DNA from: Sphingopyxis sp. LK2115 | Lineage (GTDB): Bacteria; Pseudomonadota; Alphaproteobacteria; Sphingomonadales; Sphingomonadaceae | Direction of reading: 5' to 3' | DNA length: 41,993 bases | NCBI RefSeq assembly: GCF_014595975.1 | Contig: NZ_JABWGQ010000008.1 | Location: forward strand, 1-41,993 | Part shown: one piece after another, positions 33,166 to 41,993 of the stretch | Layout: the number at the start of each line of letters is the position of its first letter | Numbering within the stretch: position 1 is the stretch's first letter | Made by a program: the position numbers and the translations under genes | Notes under the pieces: generated by a model | Databases searched by the model: none | Told to the model about the DNA's origin: nothing | Seen by the model: the letters and a program-made list of their open reading frames with translations, nothing else

Positions 33166-36100
33166 TCAATGCATCCAGTTGGCAGAGAGTGTTTCCGCTT
33201 GCCGAAGTACTGTCTGCACGGCAGCGTCCTGAAGGTCAGGCGGATATCCATGCTTGCGCAAGATCCGCTTCACCAGCACACGCATGCGTGCACGGGCACT
33301 TTCACGGTGTGACCAATCCACCGTAACGCTGCCTTTTAGGCTGACGAGAAGCTCGTGCGCGATCACCTTGAGGGAGTCATTGCCCATCAGCTCGACAGCG
33401 CTTTCGTTCTCAGCAAGCGCGTCATAGAAGGCGATCTCGTCTTGTGACAGGCCTTCATCTTCGCCTCGACGTTGGGCGGCGCGCACCTCTTTCGCGAGTT
33501 CGATCAGTTCCTGCAGTACTTCGACCGTGCTGATGGCATTTGTGTGATAGCGAGCAATGGCGGCTTCGAGGCGCTCGGAAAAGCGCTTCGTTTCAACCAC
33601 GTTCGTCTTGCTGCGTGAGCGAATTTCATCGTTCAGAAGCTTACGAAGTGCCTCAAGGGCCAGGTTCTTTTTCTCGAGCTGTTGAATTTCCGCGAGGAAT
33701 TCATCCGAAAGGATCGAGATATCCGGCGTTGTGATCCCTGCGGCCGCGAGAATATCCACGATCCCGGTTGAAACGACCGCACGATCCAGGATTTGCTGAA
33801 TGGCGAATTCCCTATCAGCAGTGCTCCCACCGCCGCCGTCCAAGGATTTTACCAGCGCAGCCCGAACCGTCTGGAAGAAACCGACTTCATCCCGGATTTC
33901 GCGGGCCTCGTCAGTAGCGGAAGCCAAGGCGAAAGCCTTGGACAGCGCAAGCACGGCATCCTGATAGCGTCGATTTTCCTGGCGCTTCGCGTCTTCGCTC
34001 GATTCTTTCGCTGCGGCTTCTTGCTGGCGGGCAAGGATCCATTCGATGGCCTCGACGAGCACGACTAGGCGCTCATGGGGCGTACCAGCCAAACCGTGCT
34101 CATAGTCGAAGCCGTGGAACATCGCCTTCACGACTTCGTACTTCTCAAGGAGAATGGCGACCGCTTCGGACTCGTCGATCCCGACCTGGCGCTGGTCTGA
34201 CCCCGAATACTGACCCAGGGCATTCTTTAGGTTCTGAGCGATACCGATGTAGTCAACGACGAGGCCGGCAGGCTTATCACGGAAAACGCGGTTCACCCGG
34301 GCGATCGCCTGCATGAGGCCGTGCCCCTTCATTGGCTTGTCGATATACATGGTATGCATCGAAGGCGCGTCGAAGCCCGTCAACCACATGTCTCGGACGA
34401 TGACGAGCTTTAGAGGATCCTTCGGGTCTTTCGCGCGCTTCGCCAGGAGATCGCGCCGCGCCTTGGTCCCGATGTGTGGCTGCCAATCCTGAGGATCCGA
34501 TGCAGAGCCGGTCATGACGATCTTGACGAGACCCGAGGCGTCATCATCGCTGTGCCAATCAGGCCGAAGCGCGATGATTTGGTTATAGAGCGCAACGCAG
34601 ATTCGACGGCTCATGCAGACCGCCATGGCCTTGCCGTCCATTGCGGCGACGCGGTCCTCGAAGTGTTGCACAAGATCAGCCGCCACCATCGCAAGCCGTT
34701 TCTCGGAGCCCACCAGGGCCTCAACAGTGGCCCATTTCCGCTTGATTTTCTCCTGTTCAGTGGTCGCTTCGTCTTCGGTCAGCTCCTCGATTTCGGCATC
34801 GATCTTTGGCTTCTCGTCTTCGGGAAGCTCTATGCGTGCAAGGCGGCTCTCGTAGTAGATCGGGACCGTTGCACCGTCCTCTACCGCCCGGCTGATGTCG
34901 TAAACGTCGATGTATTCGCCAAACACGGCCGGCGTATTCACGTCGTCCTTCTCGATGGGCGTTCCAGTGAACCCGATGAAGGAGGCGTTCGGTAGTGCGT
35001 CACGCAGATATTTTGCAAAACCGTATGCAATTTCGCCGGTCTTTTGTTCAATCCGCGCCTTAAAGCCATACTGGCTGCGATGCGCTTCGTCGGCAATGAC
35101 GACGATGTTGCGGCGGTCTGACAGCATTGGATAGCTTGCCTCACCCGCCGGAGGTGAGAACTTCTGGATGGTCGTGAAGATGACGCCGCCAGCGGCCCGG
35201 CTCAGCGCAGATTGCAGGTCCTCCCGGCTTTCAGCCTGAACAGGCGTCTGTCTGATCAGATCCCGGCACATGGAGAAGGTCGCGAAGAGCTGATCGTCCA
35301 GGTCATTGCGGTCGGTAATGACGACAATAGTCGGGTTCTCAAGCTCAGGGCGCCGCACCAGCTGTCCGGCATAAAAGGCCATCAGCAGGCTCTTACCCGA
35401 TCCCTGGGTGTGCCAGATCACGCCCACCTTCCTGTCGCCCTCAGGGGAAGATGCCTCGACGGTTTTCTCCACAGCGTGCCGCACGGCGTGGAACTGGTGA
35501 TAGCCCGCGATGATCTTTGCGAGGCCCGACCCCGTCTCCCCGAAGACGGTGAAATCGTGCAGCAAATCGAGGAGACGACGCCGCTTGAAGATGCCCTCGA
35601 TCAGCACGCCGAGTTCGGGCTGCCCTTTGGCTGCGATGATTTTGCCGTCCGTCGTGCGCCAGGGCATGAAGCGCTCCTGATCGGCGGTCAGCGAACCCAC
35701 GCGCGCGGTGATGCCATCCGAAGTGACGAGGACAGCGTTCGTTCGAAAGAGCGAGGGGATTTGCGCCTTGTAGGTCTGTAGCTGATTGAACGCCCCGGCA
35801 AGCGTCGCGTTCTCTCCGCCAGGGGCCTTGAGCTCGATCACGCCGAGAGGCAGGCCATTGACGAACACCACGACATCCGGTCGTCGGTTGATGCTGCCTT
35901 CGATGACCGTGAACTGGCTGGTCGCCAGCCAGTCGTTCCTGTCTTGGTCGGTAAAATCGATCAGATGGACCTTGTCGCCGCGGATCGTGCCATCGTCACT
36001 GTAGAATTCGACATCGACGCCCTCGACCATCAATTTGTGCAGACGCCGGTTTTCTTCCACAAGTGACGGCTTCTCGGTCGCCAGAACCTTGCGCACGGCA

Positions 36101-36306
36101 TCGGCGCGGGCTTCTGCAGGAATGGCGGGATTGAGCCGGTCGATGGCTGCTGTCAGGCGTTTGATCAACACCACATCAGCATAGGCTTCGCGTTCCGGAG
36201 CCTTGCCATCCGGTCCGATGTCGGCATCGGTGGCTATCGAGTAACCAAGCGTGGCAAGCTGATCGAGCACGACCTGTTCAACGGCGGCTTCGGAAAGATA
36301 GGCCAT
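33166..36306 (-). CDS. hsdR: Type I restriction-modification system, restriction subunit HsdR
   Basis: 1046-aa ATP-dependent translocase/endonuclease of a Type I system. N-terminal nuclease domain with PD-(D/E)XK ([20 protein letters not shown]; Asp144, Glu158, Lys160). Helicase motor: Walker [10 protein letters not shown] at about 298-306, DEAH ([14 protein letters not shown]) at about 406-409, GFTGTPIE, and later [14 protein letters not shown] and QAIARVNR. The C-terminal region is helical. All key residues are intact, so it should be active. It is the last gene of the operon; its start shares one base with the abi-like stop. Base composition is lower in G+C than the genes to its left, consistent with transfer. 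Confidence 0.95.
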   Translation of the reverse strand: MAYLSEAAVEQVVLDQLATLGYSIATDADIGPDGKAPEREAYADVVLIKRLTAAIDRLNPAIPAEARADAVRKVLATEKPSLVEENRRLHKLMVEGVDVEFYSDDGTIRGDKVHLIDFTDQDRNDWLATSQFTVIEGSINRRPDVVVFVNGLPLGVIELKAPGGENATLAGAFNQLQTYKAQIPSLFRTNAVLVTSDGITARVGSLTADQERFMPWRTTDGKIIAAKGQPELGVLIEGIFKRRRLLDLLHDFTVFGETGSGLAKIIAGYHQFHAVRHAVEKTVEASSPEGDRKVGVIWHTQGSGKSLLMAFYAGQLVRRPELENPTIVVITDRNDLDDQLFATFSMCRDLIRQTPVQAESREDLQSALSRAAGGVIFTTIQKFSPPAGEASYPMLSDRRNIVVIADEAHRSQYGFKARIEQKTGEIAYGFAKYLRDALPNASFIGFTGTPIEKDDVNTPAVFGEYIDVYDISRAVEDGATVPIYYESRLARIELPEDEKPKIDAEIEELTEDEATTEQEKIKRKWATVEALVGSEKRLAMVAADLVQHFEDRVAAMDGKAMAVCMSRRICVALYNQIIALRPDWHSDDDASGLVKIVMTGSASDPQDWQPHIGTKARRDLLAKRAKDPKDPLKLVIVRDMWLTGFDAPSMHTMYIDKPMKGHGLMQAIARVNRVFRDKPAGLVVDYIGIAQNLKNALGQYSGSDQRQVGIDESEAVAILLEKYEVVKAMFHGFDYEHGLAGTPHERLVVLVEAIEWILARQQEAAAKESSEDAKRQENRRYQDAVLALSKAFALASATDEAREIRDEVGFFQTVRAALVKSLDGGGGSTADREFAIQQILDRAVVSTGIVDILAAAGITTPDISILSDEFLAEIQQLEKKNLALEALRKLLNDEIRSRSKTNVVETKRFSERLEAAIARYHTNAISTVEVLQELIELAKEVRAAQRRGEDEGLSQDEIAFYDALAENESAVELMGNDSLKVIAHELLVSLKGSVTVDWSHRESARARMRVLVKRILRKHGYPPDLQDAAVQTVLRQAETLSANWMH

Positions 36307-37043
36307 CAGGCAACCTCCGCATCTTGAGGCGCAGAGGCCTTGGCCTCACGACATGCATTGAGCACGAGTTTGTAGGCCTCCCGATCCACACCGAACAGCA
36401 GACGCGAGGGCTCGATTGCCAGCGGCAACTCTTCGCCGCCGGGAAGGCTGACGATCACCTGGAGAAAGCCCTCGTCATCGGTTTCCCCCCGAAGCGAAGC
36501 CAGTTCATCGATGATCGCATTAGACGCTTCGAACCGCTCATAGGGTTCAAGGGTTCGCACCGGGTCTGGCTCACGCTCCAGATAGGCCTCGTGCAGAAAT
36601 GTGATGATCGCATCTGCCGCCAAAATGGCCGAGCGGCGATGATGAGCGGACAGCTTGGCGATGAAGCCGTCCTTGCCATGGCTCACTGTTCCGGCCTCGT
36701 TTCGCAAGACCCGCAGCGTTTCTGTAAGCTTGTTGTGCTGCTTGATGAGGTCTGCAAAGGCACGGTGGCGGATTGCGCCAAGATCGAGCAGACGCGTGGC
36801 CACGCCGACGAGGTGGCCTAGTGGCGTATCGGCTGCTTCCGGCTTGAGGGGCGCCAGCGGATCATCGAGCTCTTCAATCAAGACACGGCAGGCGCATTCG
36901 ACAAGGCCCTTGGCAGCATCGATGCAGGCGTCGTTCTCGTCGGCAAACTCCCGCTCCAGCGTCGCGAAGGTCTGCTGGAGCATCGGCGCATGCTTCCAGT
37001 GCGTGCAGAAGGCGCGAATGCCGGGATACCAGTCTGCGCTCAT
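36306..37043 (-). CDS. Abortive-infection-like protein (Abi C-terminal family)
   Basis: 245-aa protein, mostly helical. The central block [18 protein letters not shown] (about residues 110-127) matches the conserved core of the Abi_C family (RN...HGK). R114-N115...H122 also resembles the HEPN RNase motif RX4-6H, but with seven residues between Arg and His, so catalytic status is uncertain. The C-terminal third ([20 protein letters not shown]) is unassigned. It overlaps the DUF4411 gene by 4 bp and hsdR by 1 bp. Position inside the operon suggests a back-up suicide or signalling role when restriction fails (inference). Confidence 0.75.
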   Translation of the reverse strand: MSADWYPGIRAFCTHWKHAPMLQQTFATLEREFADENDACIDAAKGLVECACRVLIEELDDPLAPLKPEAADTPLGHLVGVATRLLDLGAIRHRAFADLIKQHNKLTETLRVLRNEAGTVSHGKDGFIAKLSAHHRRSAILAADAIITFLHEAYLEREPDPVRTLEPYERFEASNAIIDELASLRGETDDEGFLQVIVSLPGGEELPLAIEPSRLLFGVDREAYKLVLNACREAKASAPQDAEVA

Positions 37044-37546
37044 GCGGCCCTCGGCGCTGGCCCAAGTACGAACCGGGCGCGTTCCCGCCGGAGCATTTCA
37101 TAGGGGCTGATGCAGGTCAGGCCCAGCCCGATGCAGGCATTGGGAATCTTGATCTTGCGCGTTGAATCCGAAGGCACCTCGTGCGTGACGACGACAAATT
37201 CATGGGCCAGCGCGTGCGCGACCAGCCAGTAGTCGGCCACCTGCAGAAAGGTAGCGATTGCTGCCGCCTCGTAGTTCTGGCCCGTTGCCCAGGCGCTGAC
37301 GCGCCCAAGGGCCGGGACGACGGGATCATCCGGCGGCAGGAAGAATTCACGCCCGCGTGCGGTGGCCCAGTCGGACAGATCGTCGCCTCCGGACTGCAAT
37401 TCATCCCCGACCTTGTCGATGCTGGCGACGCGGCCGGCGCCGTTCTCATTGATCAGCCATTCCCAGAACGCCGGGCAGAAATCAAAGCCGTAATGCAGGT
37501 TCTTCGCCTGAATGAAAATGTTCGTGTCGAGAAGGTAACGGGTCAT
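37040..37546 (-). CDS. DUF4411 family PIN-like protein (putative toxin nuclease)
   Basis: 168-aa protein that starts MTRYLLDTNIFIQAKNLHYGFDFCPAFW; the DTN and the following Phe/Trp block are hallmarks of DUF4411, a PIN-fold family. Further acidic positions (SIDKVGDEL, VVTHEV) could complete the metal site. PIN proteins are Mg2+-dependent RNases, often toxins. The immediate upstream gene is an XRE-ImmA/IrrE protein, overlapping by 4 bp, an arrangement seen repeatedly with DUF4411 and read as a toxin-antitoxin pair. Toxicity is inferred. Confidence 0.85.
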   Translation of the reverse strand: MTRYLLDTNIFIQAKNLHYGFDFCPAFWEWLINENGAGRVASIDKVGDELQSGGDDLSDWATARGREFFLPPDDPVVPALGRVSAWATGQNYEAAAIATFLQVADYWLVAHALAHEFVVVTHEVPSDSTRKIKIPNACIGLGLTCISPYEMLRRERARFVLGPAPRAA

Positions 37547-38700
37547 CCCATGGCCCCCACTTCCCGCCCGATGTTGTGGAACGTCTCCGTCTTCTTGACG
37601 CCCAGCATCCGGAAGGCATCGCGGTAGAGGGTCTGTCCTTCCAGCGTGCTTTCGACAAGTGCCCGGGCAAAACGGCGACTGACGCGCGAAAGTGTGGTGC
37701 GATAGAAATCCCCGCCGCCCGCTCCAGCCCGGACGAGTTCACGCAGACGCGCGCGTTCTGCCGCCCATGCGCGGTCAAAGCCCGGGCGGTCGAGCGCGTC
37801 CGCATCCAGAAGGCGGCGCAAGATGACCAGCGTGCTGACCTTGAACTGCCGTGCCAGGCGCTGCATCGCCTCATCCAGCGGCTCGCCCTGTTGGATCGCG
37901 GGTCGCAGGGCATCGAGCGGCACGAGGAGCTCGGCCGCCACCGCATTGCACCAGACTTCCTCACGGGCATAGCCATTGAGTGGCGCGGCGCTGGCATCCG
38001 ACACTGCCGAGGAGCCGAGCCAGAGATGCGCCATCTCGTGCGCCAGCGTGAACATCTGGCCGGATTTCGTGTCCGCCCCGTTGATGAACACCAGAGGCGC
38101 CCGACTGTCAGCCAGCGCGAACCCGCGGAACTCCTCCGGGTCAAGGGCACGGCGGTTGTTCGACAGGACAACGCCGCTCACCATCACCAGGACGCCTGCC
38201 GCATCGGCCTGTGCGATGAACAGCCGCAGTGCCTCCTCCCAGGTGCGGCAGGCGGCGCGATCGGCCACATCGAAGCCGAGCGTTTCGGCCATGCGCGCCG
38301 CCACGTCCTGCGGTGGGTCATCCAGACTGGCGCTGCCCACAAAGCCCGCCTCGGGCATGCGCACCACAGCCGCAAAGTCTCGATACCAGCCCTGCCGCTC
38401 CTGGCAGGCGAAGATCATGTCCAGGAGATCTGGGCTGGCGCGCCGCACGCCGCGCCCGTCATGCGTGCGGAAATCGGGGATCGGGAGCGGCTCTTGCGGC
38501 GGCTCGGGCAGGAACAGATAGCCGATGGGCACATGCACGGCCTGCGCGAAGGCCTCCAGCTGCTTGAGCGTGGGCTGCGTCTCGCCGGTTTCCCATTCGG
38601 CCAGCTTCGGGAAGCGGCCCATCAGGTCGGCCGCGTCATGAATGCCAGCCCGCTCCCGCGCCCAGCGAATGAGTTCAGGACGGACAGGCGCTCGGGTCAT
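37543..38700 (-). CDS. XRE helix-turn-helix plus ImmA/IrrE metallopeptidase protein
   Basis: 385 aa. Residues about 5-60 form an XRE-like HTH (IRWARERAGIHDAADLMGRF, KLAEWETGETQPTLKQLEAF). A linker is followed by an ImmA/IrrE (DUF955) domain with the zinc motif HEMAH (TLAHEMAHLWLG) and a downstream Glu in GYAREEVWCNAVAAELLVP. Members cleave or sense repressors in phage and stress responses, or act as antitoxins. It overlaps hsdS by 4 bp and the DUF4411 gene by 4 bp, which points to a regulator or antitoxin of the PIN protein and perhaps of the whole operon. Confidence 0.9.
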   Translation of the reverse strand: MTRAPVRPELIRWARERAGIHDAADLMGRFPKLAEWETGETQPTLKQLEAFAQAVHVPIGYLFLPEPPQEPLPIPDFRTHDGRGVRRASPDLLDMIFACQERQGWYRDFAAVVRMPEAGFVGSASLDDPPQDVAARMAETLGFDVADRAACRTWEEALRLFIAQADAAGVLVMVSGVVLSNNRRALDPEEFRGFALADSRAPLVFINGADTKSGQMFTLAHEMAHLWLGSSAVSDASAAPLNGYAREEVWCNAVAAELLVPLDALRPAIQQGEPLDEAMQRLARQFKVSTLVILRRLLDADALDRPGFDRAWAAERARLRELVRAGAGGGDFYRTTLSRVSRRFARALVESTLEGQTLYRDAFRMLGVKKTETFHNIGREVGAMG

Positions 38701-40005
38701 GTGGCCTCCCCGACGAGCTTTTCGGCGTCTCTGACGCGAATTTCGCCGGACATGAGCTTGGGCAGGAGGAGGTCGCGGGTGGCGGCGAGGGTGCGGGACT
38801 CGTGAATGTTAGCAACAATGCGCTCAAGCATCGGCTCAATGCACTCATTGAAGGATTTAAGGACCGCCTGGTTTGGAATGCATAGCGAGTAACGCTCCAT
38901 CCGGCCCCAACTGGTGCGAGGCATCTTTGTCCCATCCGACGTTCTGTCGGTGAAAGCGACGAACTCATCTTGCGATATACAAGCCAGCACAAATGCAGCT
39001 GCTTCCCGCTTGCGAGAGTTGAGAACGACGATGTCGGTAGAACAGATCCCATCGACCGGTGCTATGCCCACTTTGTGGAAGTAGGGCCTGAGCTTCCCAA
39101 ACAGAAAATCACCCTTGCGGAAAGCGAGCTTTCCACTCGATACCTTATCGGCACCGTCCCAATCAGAAAGAGCAATCGACTTGCGCGGCATATGCTCAAG
39201 TCCGATGTAAGGTGTGCCTGGATCAAGCGCTTCGGGCTTAACCGACTCACCTACCTGCTGCGCGACGTCACCCAGAGTTCCAAGACGCCACCCCTCCGGC
39301 TTGCCTTCGTCATCGAGGCGGTCGGGGAAGAGGACCCAGATGTCCGGCGCGAGGTAAGGCGCGCGGGCGACATTGTGCTTCTGCGGGTCTTCGCCCCGCA
39401 TGGCCATCTTGGCGCGGGTCGGGCCGAAATCGACGAACCAGTCCTTGAAGATCGCCCGCGCCATCGCCTCCAGCGTCTCATTCATCTGCCTAATCAGGTC
39501 AATCTTTTCCTGAAGCGGGCCAATGATTTGAACGATTTTCGATTGTTCTTTCTCATTCGGAACAGCAACGCGCATTCGCTTGAGGTCTTGGATCGTTACA
39601 TGCCCAAGCCCTGTGGTTTGCTTGTTTCTGGCAATCTCTGCAAAGCGCGGCCTCAGCCACTTGAGGAGAAAAAACAGGAAGGGATCAGACAGACCTTCAC
39701 CAGCGGTAACCTTAAAAATGTGCTGATTAAGCCATCCATCTTCACCCTCCCATCGAAAAACGTCGATCGAGGTGTCGGGATTACCCGACCAAGAAAATAG
39801 CATGTCCCCGGCTTTGACAAAGACAGACCGATCATAATCGGCCATCGTTCGTGCAGTCTGAGGCGATACTCCGTTTTTTAATTCTGCGATCTTGATCACG
39901 GGTCGCCCATGATCAGAAAAATCTATATTTTTGAAGGCAAGGCCGTTTTTCCAGTGCGCAAGATCGAACACACTGGAGACATTCCAATCGTGCGGGCCAA
40001 CAAGC

Positions 40006-40013
<8 letters not shown>
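38697..40013 (-). CDS. hsdS: Type I restriction-modification specificity subunit HsdS
   Basis: 438-aa DNA-recognition subunit that partners HsdM and HsdR. Two target-recognition domains (about residues 5-150 and 240-380), each followed by helical spacer: [20 protein letters not shown]...[19 protein letters not shown] in the middle, and [19 protein letters not shown]...[16 protein letters not shown] at the end. The recognition sequence cannot be predicted from this. ATG at 40013 ([10 protein letters not shown]) overlaps the hsdM stop by 8 bp; the longer frame to 40157 lies inside hsdM and is rejected. Confidence 0.93.
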
Positions 40014-41818
<1,805 letters not shown>

Positions 41819-41826
<8 letters not shown>

Positions 41827-41986
41827 TCTTGCCTGCCTTCGCGTTTTTCAGTCGCTCATACTCTTCCACAGCCAGCACGACGACGACAGCCCGACCATGC
41901 TTCTCGACAGTAACAGGCTCAGCCCGTGCTATGTCGATGAGTTTGCCGAAGTGATACTTCGCCTCTTTGGCAGAGATTGTTTGCAT
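41819..41986 (-). CDS. Phd/YefM-family antitoxin (short form)
   Basis: 55-aa protein too short for a standard length cut-off: starts [20 protein letters not shown], then REPVTV-like [20 protein letters not shown] and ends [14 protein letters not shown]. The [16 protein letters not shown] core and the VTVxKHGRxVVVVL strand are the Phd/YefM signature: DNA-binding and dimerisation half, followed by the beginning of the toxin-neutralising tail. The tail is short, only about 15 residues. No Doc/RelE/Fic-type toxin follows; the next gene is hsdM, overlapping by 8 bp. It could regulate the operon. Start ATG at 41986, 7 bp from the window edge, so its promoter lies outside. Confidence 0.88.
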
Positions 41987-41993
41987 GGTTTGA

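Noticed and set aside
33793..34068. 91-aa plus-strand frame in hsdR
   Set aside because: Antisense to an intact helicase/nuclease gene with no motif of its own.

Overview
The window looks like a chromosomal segment of a high-GC alphaproteobacterium of the order Sphingomonadales, close to Sphingopyxis, Sphingomonas or Novosphingobium. This is inferred from a large TonB-dependent receptor, a PhaR-type polyhydroxyalkanoate regulator, several CoA-ester degradation genes, and the short palindromic repeats typical of these genomes (for example CCTTCGACAAGCTCAGGGC). No rRNA, tRNA, CRISPR array or insertion sequence was recognised.

Layout. 1-5.0 kb: the C-terminal part of a propionyl-CoA carboxylase alpha subunit, a CsaA-like tRNA-binding protein, a metal-dependent cyclase divergent from an MFS transporter, and alanine racemase. 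5.1-8.3 kb: a 1054-residue TonB-dependent receptor with a clean intrinsic terminator. 8.8-13.5 kb: phaR, an archaeal/eukaryal-type prolyl-tRNA synthetase and RNase R. 13.5-15.3 kb: an XRE/MmyB-type regulator divergent from a small membrane protein, then a universal stress protein. 15.5-18.3 kb: pyruvate dehydrogenase E2 and lipoamide dehydrogenase. 18.4-20.6 kb: an exported amidohydrolase and a tyrosine-phosphatase-like protein.

20.6-33.1 kb is a CoA-ester catabolic region. It holds a crotonase, two translationally coupled acyl-CoA dehydrogenase pairs, a CaiB/BaiF (racemase-type) CoA transferase, a thiolase, a short-chain dehydrogenase, a nitronate-monooxygenase-like flavoprotein, and a fusion of a defective alpha/beta-hydrolase with a flavin reductase. 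Paired acyl-CoA dehydrogenases beside a racemase-type CoA transferase are reminiscent of steroid, bile-acid or branched isoprenoid degradation, but the substrate cannot be read from the sequence. Two nearly identical 18-bp dyads, one before each divergent transcript around 30.5-30.9 kb, point to a common regulator.

33.2-42.0 kb is a defence operon on the minus strand: a Phd/YefM antitoxin, hsdM, hsdS, an XRE-ImmA/IrrE protein, a DUF4411 PIN-like protein, an abortive-infection-like protein and hsdR. Every junction overlaps by 1-8 bp, so toxin-antitoxin-like and Abi genes are embedded in one translationally coupled Type I restriction-modification operon. This is the best candidate for an unusual system here.

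A second theme is palindromic repeats. They sit in several gaps and have also been absorbed in frame into two housekeeping genes, RNase R and pyruvate dehydrogenase E2.
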